A DNA stretch of 64,000 nucleotides from Dolomedes plantarius (lineage: Eukaryota > Arthropoda > Arachnida > Araneae > Dolomedidae). This document shows positions 22,419-35,024 of this stretch, in pieces. Below the pieces are notes generated by a model, which saw only the letters and a list, made by a program, of their open reading frames with translations, did no database searches and was not told the DNA's origin. Location: assembly GCA_907164885.2 (NCBI GenBank), contig OU015495.1, positions 209,571,730 to 209,635,729 on the forward strand, written 5' to 3'. Made by a program: the position numbers and the translations under genes. Numbering within the stretch: the stretch's first letter is position 1; every line of letters starts with the position of its first letter.

Positions 22419-22960
22419 TTAATTTGTGTGCTCCTTTCCTTTAAAGCATCTCCATTTAAGAAATATGACTAGATCTTTCTTAATGCTTTGTAGAGTAAAC
22501 TTTTTAACTTCTTTGTCTTCACCTATGCTATCATCATCTGAGTTATCATGGAATCCAGATATCATTTCTACCAAACCCGCTTCATCAATTTCTTCTGCCA
22601 CCGGTAATTCTTGGATATCTTGCGCAGTCATATCGTCAAAACCTTCCCCTCCTACAGACTTGGCAATTTCTACTACTGCATCCATTCTGTTTTCTGCTGT
22701 CCCGATCAAATTTTCAATTTCAATTGACTCCGGCCATATTTTTTTCCAACAACCATTTAATGTCGTCGCTATTATTTCTCTGATGGATGAGTTTATTAGC
22801 TTTATGCAGTCCAATATTGTGAAGAGATTCCACGCCTCCTTGAAGACCATAGATTCATCATCGATTTTGTTCAAAACCCACTGTAATTATCTCCTTATGT
22901 AATTGGTTTTAAATGTAGCTATAATTCTGATCTAACGGTTGCAGTAAAGCAGTTGTATTT
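22419..22960 (-). pseudogene. Tigger (DDE_1/jerky-type) transposase C-terminus
   Basis: The upstream frame at about 22950-22890 reads HPNTTALLQPLDQ, the conserved motif just before the last catalytic part of Tigger transposases. A frame break follows. Then a 151-residue open frame (22874-22419) contains STLNGCWKKIWPE-like sequence (here TLNGCWKKIWPESIE), then GGEGFDDMTAQDIQELPV and an acidic tail. These match the C-terminal half of TIGD1-like proteins, which derive from pogo/Tigger transposases that recombine DNA in the nucleus. The N-terminal DNA-binding part and the first catalytic residues are missing or displaced by the inversion at 23-24 kb. It is not functional. Confidence 0.75.
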
Positions 22961-23061
22961 GGATGTAAAAAAAATATATTTTGATATTTGGGTGTTGTGA
23001 AAGAACCACAATTTGGACATTTCTACTCCTTCCAACATCATAGCCATTTTGTTCCAATATA

Positions 23062-23937
23062 TGTTATGAGGGGTACCAGAGATACCCCAATGCGTTGTGT
23101 CAAATTGGGAGGTGAACTCCAAAGGTAATGATACGTTTAAAAATAGAATAATAACATTTATTATACAATATTATACAAAAAGTTAGGTTAACACATTATA
23201 AATGAAAATCTTGAATATTTATAGTTGTATCAGAATTAGGCCATGTTTTACCCGCTTCCTGCGAGAGAACCATTACGGGTCGATCGCAATAAAGTTCAGT
23301 TTATCAAAGATGCAAATAAACTAGCACTATTTGAAAGGGGAGAAATGGCCAACCTGGGGAACTTTGGTGAGGCAGCAGGGCATGACATTGATTCGTTGGG
23401 GTACTTCTACCGGTGGAGGCCGCAGGTATGGGACTAAGATGATAGGGCCCTTCGGTGAAGGCAGCAGGTGCAACTCTGGCCGTTGAACACGGACATCTCG
23501 CTTTAGCAGGGGCGTCTTTCTATTCTCCTCGTCATTGCGCAGCAGTCACCGGACTTTCTTCACAGGTCACCCACCACCCAATCTCTCTCTGACCCTCTGC
23601 CTCCGTTCCTCTCGTTTCTTCTCTCAAAAACTCGGGGTTCATTTTTCCCCCTTTTTGGTTTTGACTCCTCCCCAGGTCGGTTTCTCACATAAATTTATTG
23701 TCTTTTCGAGTATTTTTTTGTGGGCGGGATGATCCGACATCCCCACGGTTGAACCACGTGGTACTTTTATTTCCGCGAAAATTGGCTGTCCCTAGAGTCT
23801 TTCCTGGAATTTCTTCCTCCCATCCTAAGGAATTCTGGGGGTGCGATATTTCTTGGAAAAATGGAGCAGGGGAATGCCAGACCCCCTTTTTTCCAATATG
23901 GCCGTTTTATGACCCGTAAACGTGTTGACGAAAGAAC
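23062..23937 (-). mobile_element. LTR-like insertion in the Tigger element
   Basis: On the minus strand it starts TGTTCTTTCGTC and ends CCTCATAACA (TG...CA). It is far GC-richer than the flanks and has no coding. The outer flanks are inverted copies of the same Tigger sequence, so simple insertion does not explain it. Its assignment as an LTR is tentative. Confidence 0.4.
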
Positions 23938-24454
23938 AAAATGACTATGATGTTGGAAGGAGTCAAAATGTCCAAATTGTGGATCCTTCACAACATTGGG
24001 TTATTCAAATCTTGCGGATAGCTGGGTACATTATCCAATATAAGTAAAACTTAAAAATCTAGATCCTTAAATGTCTTTTAAGAGACATTTTTTAAAATTT
24101 TCGCCAGACATAGCTTACGACCACAGACTAATTCATAAAATAGTAAAAACATTAATTATTATTTCTTTAAAAAAGGTCGACTACACTTACCCGAAAATTT
24201 TTAATCCACGTAGCCAAAAAAGAGACACAATTAAAGTCTTAAAATATACTTAAGTATTAATAGTTCACGAAAATTATTCAAGAAAATTTGATAGTAAATG
24301 AAAAATATCAAATGAGGTATCTTTCGCACTTAAAAGTTTTATCACGCTTATTGAGCTGTGGAACGGGGATTTCCCTAATTTCAAATTAGATAAAGTTTAC
24401 TTTCAATAGTTTTTATTACATTTCATGTTGCACGAGGATTTTACACAATTCTCG

Positions 24455-24710
24455 AACCGTGTTAGAGTGAATCCGTGCTATAAAAGCACCGTGTTATACA
24501 GCGATGTTCCCAATTATCGAACCTTGTTAGAGTGACTCCGTGTTATTTATAGAAGTGCCGTGTTATACGGGGGTGTTCCCAATTCAAGAACCGTGTTAGA
24601 GTGAATCCGTGGTATAAAAGCACCGTGTTATACGGCGATGTTCCTAATTCTCGAACCTTGTTAGAGTGACTCTGTGCTATTTATAGAAGTGCCGTGTTAT
24701 ACGGGGGTTA
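24455..24710. repeat. Subterminal tandem repeat of the Tigger element
   Basis: Four units of about 66-69 bp form two 134-bp dimers. The alternating units read AACCGTGTTAGAGTGAATCC and AACCTTGTTAGAGTGACTCC, each with CCGTGTTATACG-type motifs. Such arrays are plausible transposase-binding repeats, though that is inference. Confidence 0.7.
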
Positions 24711-24820
24711 CCGGTACATCTTTTTCAATGTTATATAATAGCAAAAATACGTGTTTTACAAGACATGTTTTTCTTTTCGCATACTTCTAGCATTGAGGAT
24801 TAATTACCCTCTCTGTTTGA

Positions 24821-25529
24821 GGGAACGGTGGGCGTTAATATTTATTTTTTTTTACTTTTCATCACAGAGATACGAAATTCTGTACATATATATATATTTC
24901 ACTATAAATATATAGAATACTTTAAAAGAAATTTCCGATCTCATTATAATTTTAAGATTTTTTTAAATTTAAAATTTATAAACAAAATTTTAAAATGGCC
25001 CTTGCTACTTAATTTTTGAAATATTTCCTTGATTTTGTATTTGAATCACTTTAAACTGTATGACAAACAAGTCTGGTAATCAATTATTTAATCCCTTGAA
25101 GATTTAATTTTTGAGAGATTTTTTTCTGAATTCCGTCCTGATTTTCATCAAAATTTTGCCTTTAAAACAGTTATAAATCAAATTTAACTACCCGAATGAA
25201 GTCGAACTGTAAAATGCATAGCCAGTTTTTTTTTAAAATAGTATCAGGATTCTTTCTTATCAATTTGATAAATTTTGAACAAAAATTAAGTAGCATGGAA
25301 CATTTAAAAGTTCTAAAAACCTTCAAAAATCTGTTTTTAGAAAAACAGATTTAAAGTTTATTACTACACTTACCCTTTGCAAATTACTTCGTAGAAGCTT
25401 CATAAATGATTTTTTACTTTAAAAAAACTATTTTGGTACTATTAATCTACAGAAATATATATTATGTTTACAATAACATCATCAATATTACAATGGCAAG
25501 ATTTGCTCAAATAAAGGTCCACCGTTGCC
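24821..25529 (+). mobile_element. TTAA-flanked non-autonomous element, copy 1
   Basis: 709 bp with ends GGGAACGGTGGGC and, on the other strand, GGCAACGGTGGAC. TTAA follows on the right and TTGA precedes on the left. A full reverse-complement copy lies at 48442-49148. It is non-coding. TTAA targets suggest a piggyBac-type transposase acting in trans. Confidence 0.65.
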
Positions 25530-25533
25530 TTAA

Positions 25534-26160
25534 GGTAGTTGCCTAAAAGGTTGTAGAAATCACCATTTGTGGTGATTGTAATACACAATACTCCAAGAAG
25601 AATCATATCAGAAGATTTTTCGTAAACTTAACAAATTCGATTTATTTTTACGTAGTTAAATAATTACAGAGAGAAGAAAAAAATTCAAGAACGATTAACA
25701 TTCACAGGCCGCGAGCCGCTATCTGACCAACTGGTGTCAGTGTCTAGTCCGGGCTAACTATCGCTTGAACTCGCGTGAACTCTCTGACCAGAGTCCTCTT
25801 TCATTCGCTTCGTGTGCATCGGTCTATGCGCAGTGTTCGCGGACTATAGGACCATAGGAAATGGGTCGCAACTGCAATGCCTGGGCCACGCCCTCAATTG
25901 CAGACTTTCAGGTGATAAGCAGAGGGGAACCAATAGAAACAGAGTATAGGAAAGGAGTAAAATGATTGAATCGCTGCTAATCCGTGAGTTCAAACTACAA
26001 GGAAAAGTGAGTAAGCATCTTGCAGGGCAGTAGAAAAGAGGGTCTACAGACGATGCAATAGTGTTCGCGGCGCAGACGCCAGTGCATATATCTATACGCC
26101 GACGTTCGGTAGCGCTGACATCTGGCGGCACTGAAAATAAAGAGTTCCCCACAATGTCAT
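25534..26160 (-). mobile_element. Possible solo LTR (gypsy-like)
   Basis: A GC-rich island in AT-rich DNA. Minus strand: starts near TGTGGGGAACTC, contains GCCGCCAGATGTCAGCGC, and ends near GGTGATTTCTACA. These are common features of arthropod gypsy LTRs. The open frame in it (26152-25844) has no recognisable domain. No matching target duplication was seen. Confidence 0.4.
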
Positions 26161-26635
26161 ATTCTTCGGCGATTCATACACTAAAATACAATCCCTAAAT
26201 CATGAGATCATAGAAGAATATCCGTAAAATAACAAATTCTAGCAATAGTAATGAGAATTTTTTTTCTTCAGATTATTACCCTTATATAGAACAGAGTCGC
26301 AGCGCCATCGAAGCGGCCACGCAACGTGTAACAATGATCAGAGTCCTAGCGGTGACTGAATTTCGATGGCATAATTGATTTAATATTTTATCATGGCAAT
26401 CAGAGAGTGATGCAAACAGTATAGAGCCGCTGGCGCTGTAATGTTTACCGTTAACGACCGCTTCCTTCAAAGTCGGGGCATCTAGAATTTAGGCATACAC
26501 AGTTGGATCGTTTTAAATTTATGTAGGTATGCGAGTTCTGTGATGGGTTTTCGGACTGATCCTTTATGGGTTGACTCATTGTCGATTTACTTTTCCCTCA
26601 TATGTGTGTGCACACGAGTGGTGTGCATAGGTATG

Positions 26636-26868
26636 ATTTTTTTTTCCCAATGCGGGAGGCACTTGTCGTGAGACATTCGCCTATACTACGCCGCAATTTT
26701 TACTGCCCATTTTATTGTGGGGGCACCATATAGGCGGACAACATTACCCCCTATGAAGGGACGACACGAACGGAGGCATTTTTCGTGGCGCGACGCTAGG
26801 ATTCGATCCGAGCACATTCAGCACCGAAAACCAGCGCGCTGTACCACTGGGCCGCCACAAGCCCTATA
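26636..26868 (-). mobile_element. tRNA-derived SINE, copy 1
   Basis: Minus strand: tRNA-like head with an A-box-like GGCGGCCCAGTGG near 26858 and a B box GGATCGAATCC at 26809-26799. A tRNA-unrelated body follows (CTCACGACAAGTGCCTCC), and the 3' end is nine A residues (26645-26637). These give an RNA polymerase III-type SINE of about 230 bp. It shares its body with copy 2 at 42482-42670. Confidence 0.8.
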
Positions 26869-28440
26869 GTTATGATTTAAAGACACGAATAATGTGCGAA
26901 ACTGTGATTATTATAATTGCATTGAAGTGCATTATAAAGTGATATAGATTGTAAAACAATGTTAAATAGCAAACTGTGAACATAACTAAAATAAACTATG
27001 TAAAGGATCAGTGAAGATAGAACAGTGTGAAGGTAAAGTTGGGAAAAGCAAAATTGAGACTTTAAAACAAATCTGCGCAGCTGCGGCCTCGGTGTCAAGT
27101 GTTGGGGTGTGCGAGGTCTGGTCAAGCGGATGAAGTTGCAGCTATCAGACATCGATATTTCGTGTTCCTAAAGGCGGGACGAATAATTTATAATTGAATA
27201 TTTGCAGGTATACTTCAAACCTACAGGGGGGGGGGGGGCGTAAAGTCTGAAGATCCTTAAAAAGGTACGGCCTGGATCTAAAAGGGTTGAGAATCACTTG
27301 TCTAGCGGAATAATTTTAAGTGTTTAGTCTATTTCAAACTGACTGTTGGTGTAAATAAGATTAGCATGGATTCATTCATGTTAATCTGATTATCAATGAA
27401 AAACTTCCTGAAAGAAGTCTCGTGTTTCCAGACTTATAGGACATCATATGCTTTGTATATTTTCTTAATAAGTTAATTGCGCCAATGCAGAATATTATGG
27501 GTATTATAGTAATTTTGCTGATATTGAAGTTAACGAAAGTTTAAATAATGATTAATTGTTTATTAGAAATATCTGAAGTATTGAAGGCGGCGTTTAAGCA
27601 ACATATTTTTCAATAACTCACAAAAGTTCAATATCTTTTGACATAATTAATCCCTTGATGACATATCATTTAAGCAGTATTTTAAGTCTATTGTTACGAC
27701 TGATAACTAATGCAAATATAATTCATTTATTTTCCATCCATCAGTGCGTCGGAGAGCTGAAATTGCTCGAGCAGGTTAATTATAATTCTGAACCTGTAAG
27801 TAGCCATTTCTCGATAACTTACTACAAACTTCTGGAATCTTAAATTGACGCGACGCTAATTAATAGCAGTATCTTTGTGTAGATTAAATATCTGAAACTC
27901 GTTACTAAAGTATGAGGGGATAAACAGAAAAACAGAAAATTGCCATTTATCACATTTATCTAAGATGCTTAGGATATTTATTTAGTCATTTATGAAGTAT
28001 ACTGCAACATCTTAGTAAACTGATAAACATAGATGCATCATTTAAGACTTATGAAAAGTCATATTGCCATTATTTTAAGAGTTTATGACACAAAAGACAG
28101 GCGTTATGAGTGTACCATTTTTTTTTGTAAATGTTATAAACCCTGGAGAAATCATTTCAATTTTACACATTTCAATTTTGCGAACACAACTACTATATCA
28201 TTCTATTGTATTCAAATTTTAATTTAGAAACTACCATAAACATTTACAGTGATTCTTATCATCAGACTCTGTTTAAAAACCTATTTCGATTTTCTTTAGG
28301 CCATATAGAACATTTAGAACCATATAGAACATTTGTCTAAATTATTATCTTGGTTCACCTTTTAACTTTAAACTGACTTTTCCCAAAATTTTCTTTAATA
28401 ACTTTTAAAGCTAAAGGAAACCTAAATTAAAACCCCAAAT
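26869..28440. other. Intergenic; dispersed repeat, no gene
   Basis: A poly(G) run lies near 27228. The 27675-27920 stretch is the second copy of the repeat at 10690-10925. The open frames here show no domain. Confidence 0.45.
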
Positions 28441-28479
28441 TAACCAAATTTCTAAGTTCTAAAAACTCTTGGACGAAAA

Positions 28480-28900
28480 ACCTTAAAATGGCGTCTCTTT
28501 TCCTTTTGAAACCAGACTCGCGTGGCGTGAGTACCTAAATTAAATACTTCTGAGCAATATCACGTCACATTTAAGTTTTAACCAATTAAACACCACTATC
28601 AAGATCTCATGACTGATGACCTCAATAAATCTATAAAAGAGCCTGTTTCATGTAAAGATTGACACTTCGGGGAAATCTGTTGTATAGTAACATGTAGTCT
28701 TCGGATAAAATAAAAGTATTGAAAGTGGCCATGTGTTCCTGTGTTCCTGTGTTCCTGGGACCTGAAGGCCAACTTGACGCCAAGTTCTTGGATACGCTTT
28801 GTGCTATAATGTTGGATGCGGGAAAATGAAAGTAGTGACATCGTGGCCGGACGACTTTCTAAAATAATTCTGCCTGACCCTCTCCTCCCGATCATGATGT

Positions 28901-28904
<4 letters not shown>
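28480..28904 (+). other. LTR-like GC-rich island beside (TA)n
   Basis: It contains TATAAAAGAG and AATAAAAG, and ends GATGTTACA directly at a (TA)n. The layout (AAATGGC...CCTTTTG early, GTTACA/TTACA end) is similar to 47041-47496. It is possibly a solo LTR of the same kind. GTGTTCCT is repeated three times at 28732-28755. Confidence 0.35.
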
Positions 28905-28971
<67 letters not shown>

Positions 28972-28978
28972 ATATAAT
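28905..28978. repeat. (TA)n microsatellite
   Basis: A TA tract with two AATAT interruptions, followed by (AC)n to 28993. Confidence 0.95.
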
Positions 28979-29369
28979 ATACACACACACACTCAAACCT
29001 TTTACTGTGGGGTGGATAGGGACAACGTAAAAAATTGCACTAATAAAATCACTTAAAATAACTCAAAATTCCCCTTTAGTTAATTTCTTACTTATTTAAC
29101 TTAAATTCTAACTTTTCATTACTTTTTATTCATATTATGTATTTTCATATACTAAGCAAAAGCAATCGCATAAAAAAAGACCACACAAAAACAGATTTGA
29201 TTGTATACATTCCCTGGTGTTCAAATTTCAGAGAATTTTCAAATTTTGCCGATTTCTGGAGAACTAATGGATATATTTTAATGAAATTTGGTATGGATAT
29301 ACAGTTAGTAAAACTAATGCAATGCAACAATCATGGTACGCATTCATGATCGTCAGTTAGACACATCAG

Positions 29370-29937
29370 CGTAGAAATGTCCGAAACCCACGTTGCAAGA
29401 TCGAACATTATATCATTCTAATATTTTCTGGATGACTATATATTTTTCCTGGATGACTGTGAGGGGGTTGGCTCCCTCTCACAGTCATCCAGCTGTCCAG
29501 CGGGATGCCATACTGAAAATGAGGCAGTTTGATTGAGTCTGTGAGATAGTCGGGTCCACTCCTGCAATAATTCAGTTTTCGGCTCCGGGATGGATCTCGA
29601 AATGGGGTGGCATGCTGCAATTCATCTCCCAAGAGAGTTTCTGACACTGGCAATAGTCTAACTGGCAATAGTCACTGGCATTATGTCTGGATATATCTCT
29701 GGTAAATCCATCCTTGGTGTATCCAACACGATGCCTGCTCAGATCATGACACCTGCGCTGCCATAGCGGTATCTTTCTCAGATTTTGGAGGAAAAAAAGG
29801 TATCGAGATCCAGAATCTCTCCAGATGAAGGTACGTCGCGAAACAGTGTCCAGACTGAATCGCGACTCGTTTCTGAACGCCCCACTCAACTCTGGTCCAA
29901 GGCTGATGTCTGCCCCATGCTAAACGACCGCACATCT
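29370..29937 (-). pseudogene. Tc1-like transposase relic, minus copy
   Basis: Minus-strand frames give NESRFSLDTVSRRTFIW, the region around the first catalytic Asp, here read as Asn in NESRF. RDSGSRYLF and, further on, remnants of the C-terminus follow (WTRLSHRLNQTASFSVWH near 29550-29500). Numerous frame breaks show decay. Non-coding sequence to 29280 (ATACCAAATTTCA) matches the 3' side of the plus-strand copy at 32060-32105. It is abutted tail-to-tail or head-to-head by a plus copy starting near 29950. Confidence 0.6.
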
Positions 29938-29949
29938 CTTCATATGTTT

Positions 29950-30235
29950 GACAGGGGTCCCTGACTGGTGAGAGGTATAGGGATAAGATGTTACAGCCAT
30001 GATCTAGACTTTTAGAGCTTCAGGTGTCCCTCGGTTCATTTTATAGACGAGAATATTCGTCCTCATAACGAACAACTAGTCGATGTTTATCTCGAAAGTG
30101 AGAATATTCGCCGAATGGTTTGGCCAGCCAGATATCCAGACCTAAACCCTATTGAATATTACTGGGACTTTCTTGGGAGAGCAATTGCAGCTCGCTATCT
30201 GTCGTAGAGTACAACGACATTGTGTCCGCGGAGTT
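29950..30235 (+). pseudogene. Tc1-like transposase relic, plus copy (part 1)
   Basis: The plus frame reads RYRDKMLQP, then ENIRPHNEQLVDVYLESENI and WPARYPDLNPIEYYWDFLGR. This is the second half of a Tc1 transposase with the NPIE glutamate intact. The preceding Asp pair is changed (DEN for DDN). The frame is lost after 30205. The missing C-terminus appears about 1.6 kb later at 31836-31950, so an insertion separates the two parts. Confidence 0.65.
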
Positions 30236-31835
30236 AGAAATTGGAAGAAAGAAGGGCAAAGAATAAACTAATTGGATGAAACTAGAGTAAAATGTGGGAA
30301 AGTTAAGAAGCGCCTATTGCAAAGAGGGCTATAAAGATAATAGAAGGAGATAGAGAAGAGAGAGGCACTTACAGACAGATGGACATAAAATAAATATGCA
30401 AGAGGGCAGTTTGTGTCGAGAATAAGAAGAAAAAGGTAAAAAAGAGAAGTACAATTATGGCCGTAATAAAAGGGGAGGCCACACGCAAAAGTCTTTAGCC
30501 CCGGGCCAGATTGTAGAACGATCCAGGTCCGCAGTACGAAGAGAGAGGGGTCACGACGAGAGATACGCACACGAAGCCCAATGGATGGAGTAAATATTAA
30601 GGATAAACCGCAGGCCAATCAGATTTTAAATTGTAGAGACAATATAGCCAATAGGAAAGCAATGGAGGTGTGCCCTAGAGTTAGAAGGAGAAAGATATGG
30701 AGATGTAATAGCTGAATGAAGAGACTGAGACTTTAACTGAGACTTAGCAAGAAGTTTGTTGGGCTGATAGTCGAAGCGATTACTCAGAAAAAACGTCGAA
30801 TACTTATAGATGTAGAGTCCTGTAGGAAATGAGTTGATAGATAAGAAGCAACTATATGGCTTAATAGTATCGTAGGACCATTGAAGTAAGAAACGGACAA
30901 TTGTTGAATGAACCATGTCCCTCAAGATAGTTCCGCCCTGAAAGGATGGTGATGCCAGTGGAGAGAGAATTTCCCGCTTATGAAGGACCCGCCAGCCGAT
31001 AATAGGTATTCGAACTAGTGAATTTATATGAACAATCCTGGTGCCTCAAGATAGTTCCGCCCTGAAAGAATGATGATGGCAGTTGAAAGAGAGGTTCCCG
31101 ATTCTGAACGACCCACCAGCCGGTATTAGTCTTTCGACACCGAACTTGAGAATTTATTGAACATTCCTTGTGCCTCAAGATGATGCCATTCCCAGACGAA
31201 GGACCAACGCCCCTGCAATCTCGCATCAGCAATTAGGTACCGTGCTTTCCCTATTTTCACATTTGTGTACATAATCACTGCGTCAATCAATTGAAAATAG
31301 CGAATACTAAGAATTAAAATGGTAGGGCACGATTCCATTAAAATATATAAATGAGTTGAATTATTATTATGTCAATAAATTGAGTCAGTTAATATGAGTA
31401 ATATTGATGAATTATTATGATGTCAGTAAAGTGAACCAGTTTATTGTGAGTGATATGTGTATAAGATGATATCATAACTGAATGAGTTAAATATATGTGT
31501 CGTAGATAATTAACTTAGTAGGAATGGATTTGTAAGTAGTATGTGTAGATGAAGTATGGAATATTTAGTAGGGGTGTATTGTATAGTATTATGTGTTTTA
31601 ACCAATAAATTAATTTGCCATTTTAAACCAGAGTTTTATTCCATCATTTGGAGCCAAAATGGATTTTTTTCTACATGCAATGTACTAACCACATCTTTAC
31701 AATCATTAATCATACATCATTAAAACTATAATCAATTAATTCCCAATCAAAATCATTATTTATTTATATACCGAAACCTATACTTTCACTGTCACACTAT
31801 CCCCCTCCATGAATCATTCAGGGGCTGAAATCTGT
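30236..31835. other. Insertion splitting the Tc1 copy; LTR-like right end
   Basis: This 1.6 kb has no recognisable protein. On the minus strand a purine tract (GGAGGGGGATAG, about 31811-31799) is followed by TGTGACAGTG, which resembles a polypurine tract plus LTR start. A tandem repeat of about 125 bp lies at 30915-31230. The nature of the insertion is not settled. Confidence 0.35.
30915..31230. repeat. Tandem repeat, about 125-bp unit
   Basis: CTCAAGATAGTTCCGCCCTG recurs at 30921 and 31045, with a third, partial start at 31174. Each is followed by related blocks (GACCCRCCAGCCG). Confidence 0.75.
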
Positions 31836-32101
31836 GTTGTTGCAGGAGTTAGGCCGGCTGCCACAGGGACTCCTCAAATTGTCTCGTTCCCAGTATGGCA
31901 TCGGGCTGTGAGAGCTATATGACTGTAAGAGGGGGCCATACCCCATATTAGAGTCATTTTATGTTCGACTCAACGTTACAACGTGGCTTTCGGACATTCC
32001 TGCGCTGATGAGTCAAACTGACAATCATGAGTGCTCACCATGAGTGTTGTATGGTACAATTTTTTCTCTTATATATATAATTGTGTGTCCATACCAAATT
32101 T

Positions 32102-32105
<4 letters not shown>
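31836..32105 (+). pseudogene. Tc1-like transposase relic, plus copy (part 2)
   Basis: The frame reads LQELGRLPQGLLKLSRSQYG, the usual IPQ..LL..L..SM end of Tc1 transposases, then loses its frame. The following non-coding sequence to ATACCAAATTTCAA is shared with the minus copy at 29280-29370. It runs into a (TA)n at 32107. Confidence 0.5.

Positions 32106-32106
<1 letters not shown>

Positions 32107-32154
<48 letters not shown>
32107..32154. repeat. (TA)n microsatellite
   Basis: Pure TA tract. Confidence 0.95.
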
Positions 32155-32156
<2 letters not shown>

Positions 32157-32490
32157 CAGGCGTGTGGTTTGCCTGTTCTCACATCTTAAAAACCGTCATC
32201 ATCTTTATTATTGGTGGCGAGTGGCAGGCAGCCTAAATTCAGAAAACACACATAGTTCCAATTAAATCAAGTTTATTTTTCTATCTTCCAGCAACCAAAG
32301 CTCCCAAGCAGCGCGTCCATCTTTTGCTATTTTCTTTTTGGTGACGTGACAAATACACGTCCGTCCGCATTGGATTCTATCCCGCGCTCTTCTAAACCAT
32401 TTGTTAAAACTTAGGCGCAAAACTTTCGCGCATGCCTTGTGATGCCTTTGAAATATTCTAGAATCCTCACCATCTCTGACATTACGTAAC
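32155..32490 (-). other. LTR-like island between (TA)n tracts
   Basis: On the minus strand it starts TGTTACGTAATG (32491-32480) and has AAATAAACTTG late. It is GC-richer than the flanks and has no coding signature. Its start resembles that of the island at 33135-33456 (TGTTACATAAGC). Both may be solo LTRs. Confidence 0.35.
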
Positions 32491-32846
32491 AGCTTCACTC
32501 CTCAAACGGGCTGCGACGGGAGAGATAGTCTCGACGGAACATGACGTTGGCCCCTATAAGCGGCAGGCGGCTGCGTAGTTAACCCTTATCGCGGCAGACA
32601 ATTGCGTACTATACCACATTCAGATCTGTAGAGGCCTGGTGTGGCCTGACGTGTAACAATATATGTTCCGTAATTCGTTATATGTAAATAGTCCTTAACG
32701 TTAAAATATAATGTTCGTTGAAGTGACGCGACTCTGTCCTTTATTAAGTACTGTTTTACTCTGAGTATAGTAGTGTCTTGGGGTTGCAAGTGATTACGCG
32801 GCCCTTGGTTCTTCGAAAGTGGGCTCCCACTCGAGATCCAGATTCT

Positions 32847-33456
<610 letters not shown>

Positions 33457-33603
33457 ACGCGCGTATGCGAGCGAATGACCCTGAACTTCTCGCTGCGAAA
33501 GACAGTCTACTTCCTGAATTGGAGACCACACTGGGAGTTTGATAGAATTTACTGGTTAACGCTCATTAATATAATTAACTATAGCTTACGCTTTAATCAT
33601 CAC

Positions 33604-34072
<469 letters not shown>

Positions 34073-34077
<5 letters not shown>

Positions 34078-35022
34078 TAAGACGAGTTTATTAAAAAATA
34101 TTTATTATAAGCCATACTGAATGTATATACGTATGCATATTTCATATGTATTATTCAATAAACTATCCTTAATTGAAAACGTTCATAATTTCAGAGAAAT
34201 ATATACCCCAGAGAAATATATTCAGAGAAATATATACCTACTCTCATAACATATGCATACATAACGAATCTGCGTATAATTTTCTGTCTATGAATATCAA
34301 GGCTTCTGCGTTTTTATACCATACTGTTTATTTTATAGATCTTTCATTCTTTTATTATTTTAATCCATTTTGAAATCCACATGCATACAAATAGATGAAT
34401 AGTATATTTTATTGCACTATTTTTTTTTAAGAGATAGTAATTGGAATTTCCATAATTTTGTCTGAACCAACTGTAAATATTCTTAAAATAAATAAAAAAA
34501 GTGAACCATTCTGTATTTTAATTTCCTGTAAATTCACTAAATTTTAGTTTCTGTAATAATATACGACAGTTTCAGCTTAAAACTTTTCAAGAATCAATCT
34601 TTTTCAGAATAGTTTTAATTCGTTATTCGGTAGAAATATTTAGCCCTGTTAGCAAGGGAATTGCATAAATAGCAAAACCATGATTCACTATTTAAATTGC
34701 AGCCTTTTTTTTATTGATTTAAGACTTTTAAAGCAGGTTTTTCGTGCTCATGAACAGAAATAGATTTTATAACTATTTAAAATTTTTACTGAATGATTAA
34801 ATTTTAAGATCTTAAGATTTCATAACGTCATTGTTAAAATATAATATTTCATGTTAACTACTGTTTTAAATGCTTTCTTCTTGAGTCATTTTTGATGAGG
34901 TTATTTCTCCTTCAAAGCGGGGAAAAATAATTTTGTCAGCTTTTAGATCAATATTACGATTTTTCACAACCATCTTTTACTACATTTTGCAACGCAATTT
35001 GCCTCAAACTAGATTAAGTATA
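34073..35022. other. AT-rich intergenic, nothing recognised
   Basis: Contains a short direct repeat CAGAGAAATATATACC near 34193 and 34222. No gene or element end was seen. Confidence 0.5.
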
Positions 35023-35024
35023 TA

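Larger units (their letters stand above)
21996..24714 (-). mobile_element. Tigger/pogo-like DNA transposon, rearranged
   Basis: The left end reads TA|CAGCTATAACACGGGAGTTA, with CCGTGTTATACG repeated just inside. The right end carries the same CCGTGTTATACG motif and a TA at 24715-24716. Between them is a Tigger transposase C-terminus on the minus strand (22419-22960). A GC-rich LTR-like island (23062-23937) and a set of subterminal tandem repeats (24455-24714) also lie inside. The outer boundaries are inferred from motif identity, not from a long perfect TIR. Confidence 0.55.

Noticed and set aside
22426..22902. 158-codon plus-strand frame
   Set aside because: It is the shadow of the minus-strand Tigger transposase C-terminus, which has recognisable motifs.
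25844..26152. 102-codon minus-strand frame
   Set aside because: It lies in an LTR-like GC-rich island, shows no domain and has no supporting splice or start context.
26870..26890. Free-standing tRNA gene near 26.8 kb
   Set aside because: The tRNA-like boxes are degenerate and fused to a SINE body with a poly(A) tail. No cloverleaf could be built by eye.
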